Counted from the first letter of the stretch, positions 16,579-25,135 are shown. The stretch is DNA of 36,098 nucleotides from Myxococcales bacterium (GCA_003153015.1 PMBS01000183.1:1-36098), one strand, 5' to 3'. Made by a program: numbers and translations. Notes: generated by a model from the sequence alone, not told the origin.

Positions 16579-17265
16579 CTAGCGGCGGACGGTCGCTCTT
16601 TCGATCATTTTGAGGGCGGCGCGGCAGGCGGCGGCCGCGGCGCGGGTCGCGTTGCGCTTCCAGGCCGCGTGCGCGGACGAACCCACGGCATTGCTGATGC
16701 CCAGGATGGCCGCGAAAGGCAGCCCAGCCGTCGCTGCGGCACGGGCGACTGCGAAGGCTTCCAAATTCTCGACGTCGCAGGCCGGGGTGCGGGCGCGATG
16801 CCCGAGCGCGGCGGACCGGGACGTGATAGCGAGCGGACATGCCACGTCTGCCATGAGCAGTCCAGCAGCCGCAGCGACTCGGCGGAGGGTGAGTGTGGTT
16901 TCCTGCGTGGCCGGCAGTCTGGGTGGCAGATAGGCGTCGCCGGTCGCCACTCCATCAGCCGACAGGAGCAGACGCCGTGCTGCCACCACGCCGGCCAGGG
17001 CAAGGTCGGGACGCAGGCCCGGATAGCTTCCGGCCGTGCCGACGAACATGACGGCGTCGGGTTTCACCTCCGCGATGGCGGAGGTGGCGCCGATGGCCGC
17101 CTCGACCAGTCCGACGCCCGCGGCCCGCGCAACCACGCGCAGCCCAGTATCAGACCTGTGCCTGAGCAGGCGGCGAAGCTCGGCTAGTTCCGGCGGCCAG
17201 GCCGCCAGCACCAGCCAGCGCCTGAGCGCGTGTCTCTGGTCAGTCTGGTCGGTTCGCGAGCGCAA
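16579..17265 (-). CDS. mqnB: Futalosine hydrolase MqnB
   Basis: A protein of up to 228 aa with the nucleoside phosphorylase fold, assigned as futalosine hydrolase, which removes hypoxanthine from futalosine to give dehypoxanthine futalosine. Visible are ARAAGVGLVEAAIG, the FVGTAGSYPG glycine motif, and VENLEAFAVARAA, the position of the VENMEGAAVA active-site motif of MTA/SAH nucleosidases, followed by ILGISNAVG. The pairing with mqnD supports MqnB over a general nucleosidase. The track start is TTG 17265; GTG 17211 (giving VLAAWPPELAEL) is an alternative and neither has a good ribosome site, so the first 18 residues are uncertain. The usual partner genes mqnA, mqnC and mqnE are not in the window. 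Confidence 0.85.
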   Translation of the reverse strand: MRSRTDQTDQRHALRRWLVLAAWPPELAELRRLLRHRSDTGLRVVARAAGVGLVEAAIGATSAIAEVKPDAVMFVGTAGSYPGLRPDLALAGVVAARRLLLSADGVATGDAYLPPRLPATQETTLTLRRVAAAAGLLMADVACPLAITSRSAALGHRARTPACDVENLEAFAVARAAATAGLPFAAILGISNAVGSSAHAAWKRNATRAAAAACRAALKMIERATVRR

Positions 17266-17460
17266 TCCGAAATGATCCTGTTAGGTCTGATGAGGCCACT
17301 TGGGCGTTGGCCAGGGGCTTGGTATACCTCGGCGTCTGCGAATAGATCCATGGGCCAGAGGATCACAACCATGCCGGCATTGCGCCAAGCTGCCCCTAGG
17401 GCACCGAACGGTTTGCGTGTTGGGCAGAATCGAGAGCTTGCGGGCGTCCAGGAAACTCGC
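17266..17460. other. Spacer between divergent mqnB and sppA
   Basis: Together with the following palindrome this makes a gap of about 320 bp. I see no gene: a leftward frame (residues such as VILWPMDLFADAEVY) is open but has no recognisable family, and it runs through the palindrome, which suggests chance. GGTATACC (17321-17328) is a short perfect palindrome. Confidence 0.35.
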
Positions 17461-17576
17461 CTCGCCCCGCGCAGCGGGGAGAGGCCGACGCGCGAAGCGC
17501 GGCGGGTGAGGGGCTCGGCCGCGAGAAAGTGCGCCTGCCCCTCACCCTCGCCCTCTCCCCGCTGCGCGGGGCGAGG
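17461..17576. repeat. Perfect-arm REP-like palindrome
   Basis: A 116-bp element. The left arm CTCGCCCCGCGCAGCGGGGA plus GAGG is an exact 24-nt reverse complement of the right arm (17552-17576, CTCTCCCCGCTGCGCGGGGC...). Inside, GGGTGAGGGGC and GCCCCTCACCC form a second exact 11-bp pair. Each arm also holds its own small stem (CCCCGCGCAGCGGGG). The element ends 10 nt before the sppA start and its last bases (GAGGG) fit as the sppA ribosome site. Confidence 0.85.
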
Positions 17577-17586
17577 GAATCGGACA

Positions 17587-20061
17587 GTGCCCGGGCGTCG
17601 CAACAGCGCCTGGTTGATTCTGGCAATGGTCGTGGGCGTTGCCCCAAGCGCCCGCGCCGCCGACGTTCCTTCCTCTCCCTTTCGCGGCGTGAAGGTGCCA
17701 GGCAGCGGCGTAGCTGGCGACGCGGACGGAACTTCGGTCGAGCTCAACCCAGGGCAATTGGGCGTCCTTGCGGGAGCATCCAGCGCGCTGGTGGTCGACT
17801 ACTGGGGACATGACGTCCAGCGGCCCGGTCGCGGTGGCGCTCTCATGCTGGGAACGCCGCTGGTTTTTGGCACAGCGCTGGGGGCTGGCTTCCAGTGGCT
17901 GCGTCCGACGTTGCCCGGGATGCCGGGCGACTACCAGAAGCTGCAACTCGGCCTCGGCGTGCGGCTGGGTCGTGGTGCCGGGTTTGGCATGTCGTGGGAA
18001 CACATCTTCAGCACGGGCCTGGCGACGACCAACAGTCTCACCTTCGGGTTGGGCGTGCGGCTCCTGTCCAGCTTGGCTGCGGGCGTGGCGGTGCGCGATG
18101 TGGGGCGTCCGAATAACCTGCCCCGAGAGTGGGATTTCGAGGCGGTCCTGCGTCCCCTGGCCAGCGACCGTCTGGAGATCGCCGGGGGCGTGCGCCTGTT
18201 GCAGGGCGACGAGACGACGGCGCTGCCACGGGCGCGGGTTTCCGCGCGGCTGGCTCGCGGCTTGCTGATTTTTGGCGAGATAGATTGGCCGCGCTACCGC
18301 ACGGCGGAGCCGCAGGTAGGCAGTACGCTGGCGCCGCCGGCGGACTACGCCGCCCTGGTCGGTCTAACCATCGAAGAGGAACGACTGGGCGTGACCGTGG
18401 CGGGTGTGGGCAACTGGCGCGCTGGCGACGAGAACGGCGCTGCTCTGGGCCCGGGCGGTTCAGTCATGCTGCGCTCCTTTGCTACCCGACATGCGCCGCT
18501 TTGGGCCAGATCCTACGTGGCGCGGGTGAAGGTGAGCAATCTGGAGGCGGACCGGAGTTTCCTGGCGCTGGTGGTACGTCTGCGCCAGCTCGGTGACGAC
18601 CCGGCAGTGGCCGCGGTGTTGCTCGACATCGAAGAGCCTGATCTGGGCCTGGGCCGCATCGAGGAGTTGCGCGCGCTGGTTGCGGACCTTCGGCGGCGCA
18701 AGCCCGTGCTCGCGCGCCTTACCCAGCCCGATACCCGTGCCTACTACCTGGCCAGCGCTTGTGACCGCGTGTTCATCGATCCGGCGGTGGGTCTCAACTT
18801 CGGCGGATTCGCGCAGACCGTGACCTTCTACAAGAGCGCGCTTGACCGACTGGGCGTCGAGGTCGATCTGGTGCGCATCGCCGAGTACAAGGGTGCCATG
18901 GAGCCCTTCGTGATGAACGGTCAGTCGGCTCCGGTGGCCGCAAACCGCAACGCCATCTTGGACGACAATTTCGGCAGGCTGCTGGCCGGCGTGGCTGGGG
19001 GGCGCTCGGCGCAGGGGCTCGACCAGGCCAAGGTGCGCGGCTTGGTCGATCAGGCCATGTTCTCGTCGGCGCAAGCGCTGCAGGCCGGGCTGGTGGACAT
19101 GGTCGCAGACGACGACGAGCTGAAGACGGCCGTGGAGCAGAGCCTGGGCCCGCTGCGCGACGCCGACCCGCATCCACGGGATGTGGGCCGTTGGCGTCCC
19201 AGCCGGGTTGCGGTGGTCCTGGTGGACGGGACTTTGATGGACGGCGAAGGCAGCGACTTTCCCTTCCCGTCGAGCGAGATTGCCTGGTCCGATCGAATCA
19301 TCGCCGCCTTGGAGGAGGCGGGCAAGGATCCCTCGGTGCGCGCGATTGTCCTGCGGGTCAACAGCCCGGGCGGCTCGGCCTTGGCTTCTGATCGCATCGC
19401 GCGCGTGCTGGTGCGTTTGCGCAAGTCGGGCAAACCTGTGCTGGCCTCGCTAGGCGACGTGGCGGCATCCGGGGGTTACTACGTGGCGGCGCCGGCCAGT
19501 GAGATCTTTGCCTCGCCTTCGACCCTGACCGGATCGATCGGCATCTTTGGCTTCAAGGTGAACCTGCAGGGGCTGCTCGGCCATCTGGGCATTGCCCGCG
19601 AGACCTACAAGCGCGGGGCCTACGCAGATTTGTTGTCGGTCGGGCATGGCTGGAATGACGAAGAACGAGCCCTCATCTCCAGCCGCATGGAGCAGATGTA
19701 TCGGCGATTTCTCGACACGGTGGCCGAGGGGCGCACAAGCCACGGCGTGAACGCCACGCGCGCCGACGAGCTGGGCCGCGGGCGGGTGTGGACCGGCGCG
19801 CAGGCCGCGGGCGTGGGTCTGGTCGATCGCATGGCCGGGATCAGCGCAGCGATTGACGAGGCCGCTCGGCGCGGCGGCGTGCCGGCGGGCCCGGGCGGCC
19901 TGCCCGAACTGGTGGTGTTGCCGCGGCCCGCGCCGTCGGTGCTGGGCGCGCTTGCCCGTGTCCCGGGCGGTCGCGCGGCGGTGCGCTTGCTGCTGCCACT
20001 TCTGGCCGAGGGCGGTACCGGCATCCTGGCGCGCTTACCCTACGAGATCGAGACTCGGTAG
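17587..20061 (+). CDS. sppA: SppA-type signal peptide peptidase with N-terminal beta-rich domain
   Basis: An 824-aa exported S49 serine protease. A signal peptide (GRRNSAWLILAMVVGVAPSARA) precedes about 275 residues rich in short glycine-containing beta strands (GLGVRLGRGAGFGMSW, LTFGLGVRLLSSLAAG), resembling an outer-membrane barrel or a beta-sandwich. Two S49 repeats then follow. The general-base Lys435 is in EYKGAMEPF and the nucleophile Ser628 in DVAASGGYYVAAP, with LRVNSPGGSALASD between them; this is the E. coli 67-kDa arrangement in which Lys and Ser come from different repeats. The ORF track begins at 17230, but that part is repeat DNA; GTG 17587 is chosen for its signal peptide and GAGGG 9 nt upstream. 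SppA digests leftover signal peptides in the membrane; a surface-anchored role is possible here. Confidence 0.88.
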   Translation: MPGRRNSAWLILAMVVGVAPSARAADVPSSPFRGVKVPGSGVAGDADGTSVELNPGQLGVLAGASSALVVDYWGHDVQRPGRGGALMLGTPLVFGTALGAGFQWLRPTLPGMPGDYQKLQLGLGVRLGRGAGFGMSWEHIFSTGLATTNSLTFGLGVRLLSSLAAGVAVRDVGRPNNLPREWDFEAVLRPLASDRLEIAGGVRLLQGDETTALPRARVSARLARGLLIFGEIDWPRYRTAEPQVGSTLAPPADYAALVGLTIEEERLGVTVAGVGNWRAGDENGAALGPGGSVMLRSFATRHAPLWARSYVARVKVSNLEADRSFLALVVRLRQLGDDPAVAAVLLDIEEPDLGLGRIEELRALVADLRRRKPVLARLTQPDTRAYYLASACDRVFIDPAVGLNFGGFAQTVTFYKSALDRLGVEVDLVRIAEYKGAMEPFVMNGQSAPVAANRNAILDDNFGRLLAGVAGGRSAQGLDQAKVRGLVDQAMFSSAQALQAGLVDMVADDDELKTAVEQSLGPLRDADPHPRDVGRWRPSRVAVVLVDGTLMDGEGSDFPFPSSEIAWSDRIIAALEEAGKDPSVRAIVLRVNSPGGSALASDRIARVLVRLRKSGKPVLASLGDVAASGGYYVAAPASEIFASPSTLTGSIGIFGFKVNLQGLLGHLGIARETYKRGAYADLLSVGHGWNDEERALISSRMEQMYRRFLDTVAEGRTSHGVNATRADELGRGRVWTGAQAAGVGLVDRMAGISAAIDEAARRGGVPAGPGGLPELVVLPRPAPSVLGALARVPGGRAAVRLLLPLLAEGGTGILARLPYEIETR

Positions 20062-20073
20062 GAAGATGGAAGT

Positions 20074-20262
20074 GCTTTTTCACCACAGAGAGCACAGAGG
20101 CCACAGAGCCGGAGCGGAGGGGAGAATAGCTTTTTCACCACAGAGGGCACAGAGGTCACAGAGCCGGAGCGGAGATAGGAAAGGGTCAGCTCTCCGATCC
20201 GAACCCCTTCTTCCTTTCCGACCTCTGTGTCCTCTGTGCTCTCTGTGGTGAGAAAGCTAGCC
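20074..20262. repeat. NNCACAGAG palindromic element, copy C, with duplicated left arm
   Basis: The left arm occurs twice in tandem (20074 and 20129, period 55): GCTTTTTCACCACAGAG, then CACAGAGG-type 9-nt units, then GCCGGAGCGGAG. One right arm (CTCTGTGTCCTCTGTGCTCT... ending GAAAGCTAGCC) closes the palindrome at 20262. An inner stem pairs GGAAAGGGT with the TTCCTTTCC side. The element ends two bases before the mnmA start codon. Confidence 0.88.
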
Positions 20263-20264
20263 AA

Positions 20265-21353
20265 ATGGTGAGCAAGGTGATCGATAGCCAGAGGCGCGTG
20301 CTGGTTGCCATGAGCGGCGGGGTCGATTCTTCGGTGACGGCCGGGCTGCTGCGCGATGCGGGTTTTGCGGTGACGGGCGTGTTCATGTGTCTGGGCACGG
20401 CCGGCGATCCGGACAGCGATTCGCGCGGATGCTGCTCGCCCCAGGATGCGGCCGATGCGCGCGCGGTGGCGCACAAGCTGGGCATCGAGCTCTATGTGCT
20501 CAATCTCGCCGACGCGTTCCAGCCCATCATCGAGTACTTCGTCGACGAATATCGTCATGGCCGCACGCCCAATCCGTGCATTCCCTGCAACGCCCAGATC
20601 AAGTTCGGGCGGCTCATTGGTCATGCCGACTCGTTGGGGATTCCCTGGGTGGCCACCGGCCACTACGCGCGCATCGCGCCGGTGGGCGGTCGCCTAGCCA
20701 TCTTTCGCAAGTCGCCGCGGCACAAGGACCAGTCCTATGTGCTGTTCGGAATTGCGCGCGAGCTGCTGGGGCGCATTCTGCTTCCCCTGGGCGACATGCC
20801 CAGCAAGGAAAATGTGCGTGCCAAGGCCCGCGTCATGAGCCTGCCGGTGCATGACAAGCCCGACAGCCAGGAGATCTGTTTCGTTCCGGACAACGACTAC
20901 GTCGCCTATCTGAGCCGGCGCTGTCCCGAGACTTTGCAGCCCGGCCCCATTGTTGATTCCGGCGGCAAGGTTTTGGGCCGACATCGCGGCATAGCGGCTT
21001 TCACTGTCGGCCAGCGCAAAGGACTGGGTGTCGCGGGCAAGATTCCTCTCTTCGTCACGCATCTGGATGCGGCCACGGCTACCATCACGGTGGGCCCGCG
21101 CAGCGAGATCCTACACCGCCATTTGCGGGCGACGCAGGCCAACTGGCACTGTGACTTACCGGAAGAATTCGAGGCCACGGTTCAGGTACGCTACAACCAT
21201 GCCGGCAGTCCTGGTCGCGTGCGGGTGACTGGCGCCGCCGCATTCGAAGTCGATTTCGCCGAGCCGGTCATGGCCGTGACCCCGGGCCAGGCTGCTGTGT
21301 GCTACGACGGCGATCGCCTGCTGGGCGGCGGCTGGATCCAGTCGGCGTCGTAG
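20265..21353 (+). CDS. mnmA: tRNA-specific 2-thiouridylase MnmA
   Basis: A 362-aa enzyme that adds sulfur to C2 of the wobble uridine (U34) of tRNA-Lys, -Glu and -Gln, using ATP and sulfur relayed from IscS. It shows the PP-loop SGGVDSS near residue 17, GVFMCLG, the first catalytic Cys in PNPCIPCNAQIKFG, GHYARI, the second Cys in DSQEICFVPD, and GQRKGLG with a C-terminal beta-barrel (YNHAGSPGRVRV). A cluster CCSPQDAADARAVA after the first domain is typical of MnmA. ATG 20265 lies 2 nt after a palindromic repeat, whose end (GAGAAAGC) is the only ribosome-site-like sequence; GTG 20277 is a possible alternative. It is convergent with the DUF4340 gene. Confidence 0.96.
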   Translation: MVSKVIDSQRRVLVAMSGGVDSSVTAGLLRDAGFAVTGVFMCLGTAGDPDSDSRGCCSPQDAADARAVAHKLGIELYVLNLADAFQPIIEYFVDEYRHGRTPNPCIPCNAQIKFGRLIGHADSLGIPWVATGHYARIAPVGGRLAIFRKSPRHKDQSYVLFGIARELLGRILLPLGDMPSKENVRAKARVMSLPVHDKPDSQEICFVPDNDYVAYLSRRCPETLQPGPIVDSGGKVLGRHRGIAAFTVGQRKGLGVAGKIPLFVTHLDAATATITVGPRSEILHRHLRATQANWHCDLPEEFEATVQVRYNHAGSPGRVRVTGAAAFEVDFAEPVMAVTPGQAAVCYDGDRLLGGGWIQSAS

Positions 21354-21394
21354 CTCGCGCTGGTACCGATTTTTGGAAGTCCGTGACTAGTTGT

Positions 21395-21501
21395 CGGTTC
21401 CGGGGCCGGGACCGGCCGCCGGATCGGGTTCCGAATCCGGCCGCCGGATCCGGCACCGGCCACCGGCACCGGATCCGGCACCGGCCACCGGCTCCGGAGA
21501 T
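21395..21501. repeat. CCGG-phased hexamer tract, second copy
   Basis: Runs of CCGG cores at about 6-nt spacing, including two near-identical units CCGGCACCGGCCACCGG and CACCGGATCCGGCACCGG. It lies between convergent mnmA and the DUF4340 gene and has the same style, and some shared words (GGGGCCG, CGGTTCCGG), as the tract at 5492-5580. Confidence 0.75.
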
Positions 21502-22551
21502 CTAGGGCTTGCCGCCCACCAGTTTGACGCCCTCGGTGACCAGCGAGTCGGTGTCGCCGGTCAGTTTCACCCAACCCAGGGTGGATTCGCTGCGCGCGTA
21601 GAAAACCTTCTTAGGTGCTGACGTCGCACTCGACACGCTCTCGCCTGCTGGGACAGGGGCTTCGGCGACAGCGAGCCAGCCCAGGCTGCGGCCACGCGCG
21701 AAGTAGTCCAGCCGCAGCCTTGCTTGCGGCTCGCCTTCTGCGGGAATCTCACCCTTGCCCAGAGATTCGCTCGGCCAAAGACCGAAGGCGCGCTCGTGCC
21801 AGGTGCGCGCAGCCGGGTCGGGTTTGTCAGGCGCCCCGGTCGAAGCAATTTCCACTCCCCGTCCGTCGGTCGCGCGGGCCACGCGATACTCTTTCTTGGC
21901 CGAGCCGGCGGCCAGCGACACGCGATCGGCATCCTCCAGGCGGAACCCATGCAGATGGCGCTCGACCAGAGCGGTGGCCGCACCCTGGAAATCGCTGAGG
22001 ATGGATCGCGAAACCACGAACACCCGACCGTCGGTCTGGTCGCGCAGGTAGGGATCAGTTCCGCCCACGGGTGCGGGTGCGAGGTCAAAGACACGCCGGC
22101 CAGAACGGGTCACCACGGTGATGTGCTTTTTCGTGGCGACAAGGCCCAGGTCTTTCAACTTGGCCGCGTCCAGCACGCCGAGGGCACGGGTGGCGCGTAG
22201 GGGAGCAAAGCGCTGGTAGAGGGTCTTGGCCGTGTCGCTGCCACGTACCACCCGTTCCGGGGTGGGCTTGCCTGGGGTCGGCGCAGGCGTTGGCTTCTTT
22301 GCTTCCGGTGCCGCGCGACTTGAGAGACGAAGCACAACGAAGCTGCCATTCTCGTCGCTGTCGAGCTGCAGCTCGGCCCAGGTCTTGGCATCCTCATCGT
22401 CGAATCTGACCTTCTCTAACTCGTTCTTGGTAATGTCGAGGACGAACACCTCGCCCGCCTGCAACTCAGGCTGACGCTGCCAGGTCAGGTACGCCGCTGC
22501 CAGGCCCAATAGGGCCAAACCGCCTTGCAGCGCGACCGCCTTGCCGGTCAT
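21502..22551 (-). CDS. DUF4340 domain protein
   Basis: A 349-aa protein starting with one membrane segment (VALQGGLALLGLAAAYLTW) and then an envelope-facing domain of the DUF4340 type (VFVLDITKNELEKVRFD..., ERVVRGSDTAKTLYQRFAPLRATRALG). A Pro/Lys-rich insert (KKPTPAPTPGKPTPER) lies near residue 100. DUF4340 proteins nearly always follow GldG-like genes, as here, and are taken to be accessory parts of the transporter; the biochemical role is unknown. The start overlaps the gldG-like stop by 4 nt (ATGA), so translation is coupled. It is the last gene of the operon and faces mnmA across a CCGG repeat tract. Confidence 0.88.
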   Translation of the reverse strand: MTGKAVALQGGLALLGLAAAYLTWQRQPELQAGEVFVLDITKNELEKVRFDDEDAKTWAELQLDSDENGSFVVLRLSSRAAPEAKKPTPAPTPGKPTPERVVRGSDTAKTLYQRFAPLRATRALGVLDAAKLKDLGLVATKKHITVVTRSGRRVFDLAPAPVGGTDPYLRDQTDGRVFVVSRSILSDFQGAATALVERHLHGFRLEDADRVSLAAGSAKKEYRVARATDGRGVEIASTGAPDKPDPAARTWHERAFGLWPSESLGKGEIPAEGEPQARLRLDYFARGRSLGWLAVAEAPVPAGESVSSATSAPKKVFYARSESTLGWVKLTGDTDSLVTEGVKLVGGKP

Positions 22552-24416
22552 GACGAGCCCTCCGAGGTTGGCGCGGGCGGCGGGGTGGGTGCGGCTTTTC
22601 GTCGCGAGGCGCGTCGCCGGACGGCGTAGCCGATGCCCAGCAGCAGAGCTGGCGCGGCGAACACGCTGGCGTAGAACCAGGCCACATCTTGTTTGCGGGT
22701 GTGGCGGACCGGAACGTCCTCCTCGTTGTTGATGGTGCCTGCCAGGCGTTCGTCGCCAGCCAGCCAGCGCACCAGGTTGAGCGCGAATAGGCTGTTGGCC
22801 CGGTTGACGATCAGCTCGTCAGCCAGGGCATCTGAATCAGCCAGCACTAGGGCGCGCCCTTCCTCTTCGGGCGTGGTCCCTTTGCTTACCGCGGCTGCCA
22901 ACTCGTAGGCCTTGCGGGCCTCCTTGCCACCGTCAAATTCGAAGTTGCCGTCGAGGTCGTTCCAGGTGCTGGCCTCGGCGTGAACCACGAAGTTTACGCT
23001 GGGGGCATCGGGCGCAGGTTTGTCCGGCCGGGTGAGCGAGCCCGCCCCGAGGAGAACCAGCGGCAGGCGCAGACCGAACTGGTTGAGCGTCGCCACCGAG
23101 GCGTGGCTGGAGTAGCTACCGGTGGCGATGCCGATGCGGTCAGTTTTCTGCCGGGTCCGTGCCCAATAGATCTGGTCGTTGGCCAGGGTCGTGGCATTGA
23201 AACGCAGAGAAAGCCCGTCGAGCAGCGCGGCCGCAGTATCGCCGCTTTCTGGATCCAGGGCGACTAGCAAGCGTCCTTTGTGGTCGAAGTAGCGCAGCAA
23301 GGAATCCGTCTCGGCCGGCATGATCGGCCGTCTGGGACCCAGCATGAGCAGCAGGCCGGCATCGGCCGGCACCTCATGGCCCAGCCCCTGGGCCAGGCCC
23401 AACTCCTTGGCTTGGAAGCCCAGCTCAGACAAGAGATCGCGCAGCAGGCGCACGCTGGCGCGGCGGTCGGTTTCGCCGATGGGGTCGAAGGAGCGCTCCT
23501 CGTGCCCCTGCACGAAGTAGGCGACGCGGGTGCCGCGCGACACGGTCACCAGGCGTTTGTACACTTCCTGATCGAGAATGCGTAGCTTGCCGCGGGCGCT
23601 TTCCAGTTTGACTGGCACCGCGATCTGTTCCCGCCGTTTGTCGCGCGCCACGAGGATCACGCCGTTGCCCGATACGCCCAGCTCGTGCGCCCGCGCGGGC
23701 TCGACCGCCTGATCGAGCCGGCTCACGCTCAGTTGCGACGACGCGTGGGTCAGATCGGCGAAGTAGTTGGCCACCTCCTCGGCCACTTCATTGGCCGGCG
23801 GAAAGAACAGGTACACCTGCACCGGTTGATCGAGCGCCGCCACCAGTTTCTTGGTCGCGGTTCCCGCCCGGGTGCTGCGGAAGTAGGCCAGGTCGACCTT
23901 CAGGTTGCGCTCGGCAGCGACATAGGCGACGGAAAAGCAGAACACCAGGGCCAGGGCGGTGCCCAGCCCAGACAGCATCGCAGCCCGCACCCGGCGGGTG
24001 TCGAGCACTGGTGCGTGCGCCATGCCGGCCAGCGAGAGTTCGACCAGAAGCACGGGCAGCGTGCCGGCCAGCATGAGCGCCGGCCACAGCACCGCCAGGG
24101 CGCCAGCCAGGCGGGGCATGAGCAGATCCAGGGGACGACCGAAGAGGCGCGCGCCCAGATCCCCGCCGGCAAAATGCAGGACGAGGGCGAGGGCACCGAA
24201 TCCGTAAAGGAGAAGGAGCGTGCGTGCGGTACTGCGAACCCCGGCTTGCGCCTTGCGCGCGCCCAGCCCGCACCACACGGCGGCTCCCAGCACAGAGGCT
24301 ACGCCCACCGCGGTCAGAACCGCGCTGGTTCGCCCAGCGGCAAGGATGCGCTCGCCGACGTAGATGAAGAGCAGGCCAGCGGCGTAGCCCAGCGACGGCC
24401 AGGGTCTTATTGCCAT
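22548..24416 (-). CDS. GldG-family ABC transporter auxiliary membrane protein
   Basis: A 622-aa membrane protein. The N-terminal 200 residues hold about five hydrophobic segments (for example SLGYAAGLLFIYVG, TLLLLYGFGALALVLHF, LAGALAVLWPALMLAGTLPVLL). A large soluble domain follows (LKVDLAYFRSTRAGTATKKLVAAL..., YFVQGHEERSF, LLMLGPRRPIMPAE, RLLVALDPESGD) of the GldG/IFT52-like type, and a last segment VAWFYASVFAAPALLLGIGY leads to a basic tail. ATG 24416 is chosen over the track's 24596 because GGAGG lies 7 nt upstream and the extra 60 residues read through the permease gene in another frame. It overlaps the permease stop by 10 nt. GldG-type proteins are named from Bacteroidetes gliding, but homologues occur in many non-gliding bacteria; the substrate is not known. 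Confidence 0.9.
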   Translation of the reverse strand: MAIRPWPSLGYAAGLLFIYVGERILAAGRTSAVLTAVGVASVLGAAVWCGLGARKAQAGVRSTARTLLLLYGFGALALVLHFAGGDLGARLFGRPLDLLMPRLAGALAVLWPALMLAGTLPVLLVELSLAGMAHAPVLDTRRVRAAMLSGLGTALALVFCFSVAYVAAERNLKVDLAYFRSTRAGTATKKLVAALDQPVQVYLFFPPANEVAEEVANYFADLTHASSQLSVSRLDQAVEPARAHELGVSGNGVILVARDKRREQIAVPVKLESARGKLRILDQEVYKRLVTVSRGTRVAYFVQGHEERSFDPIGETDRRASVRLLRDLLSELGFQAKELGLAQGLGHEVPADAGLLLMLGPRRPIMPAETDSLLRYFDHKGRLLVALDPESGDTAAALLDGLSLRFNATTLANDQIYWARTRQKTDRIGIATGSYSSHASVATLNQFGLRLPLVLLGAGSLTRPDKPAPDAPSVNFVVHAEASTWNDLDGNFEFDGGKEARKAYELAAAVSKGTTPEEEGRALVLADSDALADELIVNRANSLFALNLVRWLAGDERLAGTINNEEDVPVRHTRKQDVAWFYASVFAAPALLLGIGYAVRRRASRRKAAPTPPPAPTSEGSS

Positions 24417-25135
24417 CGTCGCGCCTCCAGCACACGGGTGGCCGCGAACAGGGCGAAGTAGGTCACCAGCAGGTAGTAGGCCACGTCGCGCAGATTGATC
24501 ACGCCAGCCTGAAAGGGCGGGAAATGCCGGCCCCACAGCGCCAGGGCGAGGAATACATCGTTGAGCGGCCGCTCGCTCACCGCGGCCAGCAGCCAAACCA
24601 CGATCAGCCCCACCAGCATGGCGCCCGAGATAATGGCCGCCAATACCTGCGAGCGCGCCAGGGCCGATCCGAGCGTGCCGATGGCCAAGGCGGCGCTGCC
24701 CAGCAGCAAGAGCCCCAGATAGCCAGCAGCCACCTGACCAATCGACAACTTGCCGTTGACCATGATTAGGGCGGGCATGAAGGCGGTGGCTAGGGTGACC
24801 ATGGCCAAAAAGGTGAACGCGGAAAAGAACTTCCCCAAGATGATCTCGCGGTCACGCACCGGGGACGAGGTGAGCAGGACCAGGGTGCCGTTTTGGCGTT
24901 CTTCGGCGACCAGCCGCATGGCGAGAAACACCGCTGCGATCATGGTCGTCCCGCTGGAGAAGTAGAAGAAGTCGCTCAGCACCTCAGCCGAGTGCTTGTC
25001 TTGTTGGGCCCCCAGGGCGAAGGCATTCCACAAGATGCCATCCACCAGCAACACCGCGGCGGCGATGATGTACCCGCTCATGGTGCGCAAGTACGACCCC
25101 AGTTCCCGGCGGGCGATGAGCAGGGTGGCTCTCAT
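24407..25135 (-). CDS. ABC-2 type transporter permease (GldF-like)
   Basis: A 242-aa inner-membrane permease with six hydrophobic segments (MSGYIIAAAVLLVDGILW, TTMIAAVFLAMRLVAEE, FTFLAMVTLATAFMPALI, AGYLGLLLLGSAALAIG, VLAAIISGAMLVGLIVVW, VAYYLLVTYFALFAA). The EERQNGTLVLLTSSPV loop after the second segment is the coupling region of ABC-2 permeases. The start overlaps the ATPase stop by 4 nt and the end overlaps the GldG-like gene by 10 nt. It would form the pore with the ATPase upstream. Family membership is clear; the cargo is unknown. Confidence 0.92.
   Translation of the reverse strand: MRATLLIARRELGSYLRTMSGYIIAAAVLLVDGILWNAFALGAQQDKHSAEVLSDFFYFSSGTTMIAAVFLAMRLVAEERQNGTLVLLTSSPVRDREIILGKFFSAFTFLAMVTLATAFMPALIMVNGKLSIGQVAAGYLGLLLLGSAALAIGTLGSALARSQVLAAIISGAMLVGLIVVWLLAAVSERPLNDVFLALALWGRHFPPFQAGVINLRDVAYYLLVTYFALFAATRVLEARRWQ

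Noticed and set aside
17230-17586. Upstream 119 codons of the sppA reading frame
   Set aside because: They run through a perfect palindromic repeat and put the signal peptide in the middle of the protein.
17184-17747. 187-aa leftward ORF over the mqnB-sppA gap
   Set aside because: It overlaps mqnB and sppA in other frames and crosses the palindrome; no family resemblance.
20074-20262. Possible CRISPR array in the CACAGAG repeats
   Set aside because: Units are only 7-9 nt, directly adjacent and arranged as inverted arms; there are no unique 30-40 nt spacers and no cas gene.
24417-24596. Longer N-terminus of the GldG-like protein
   Set aside because: It is a shadow of the permease gene in another frame; a GGAGG site precedes ATG 24416.
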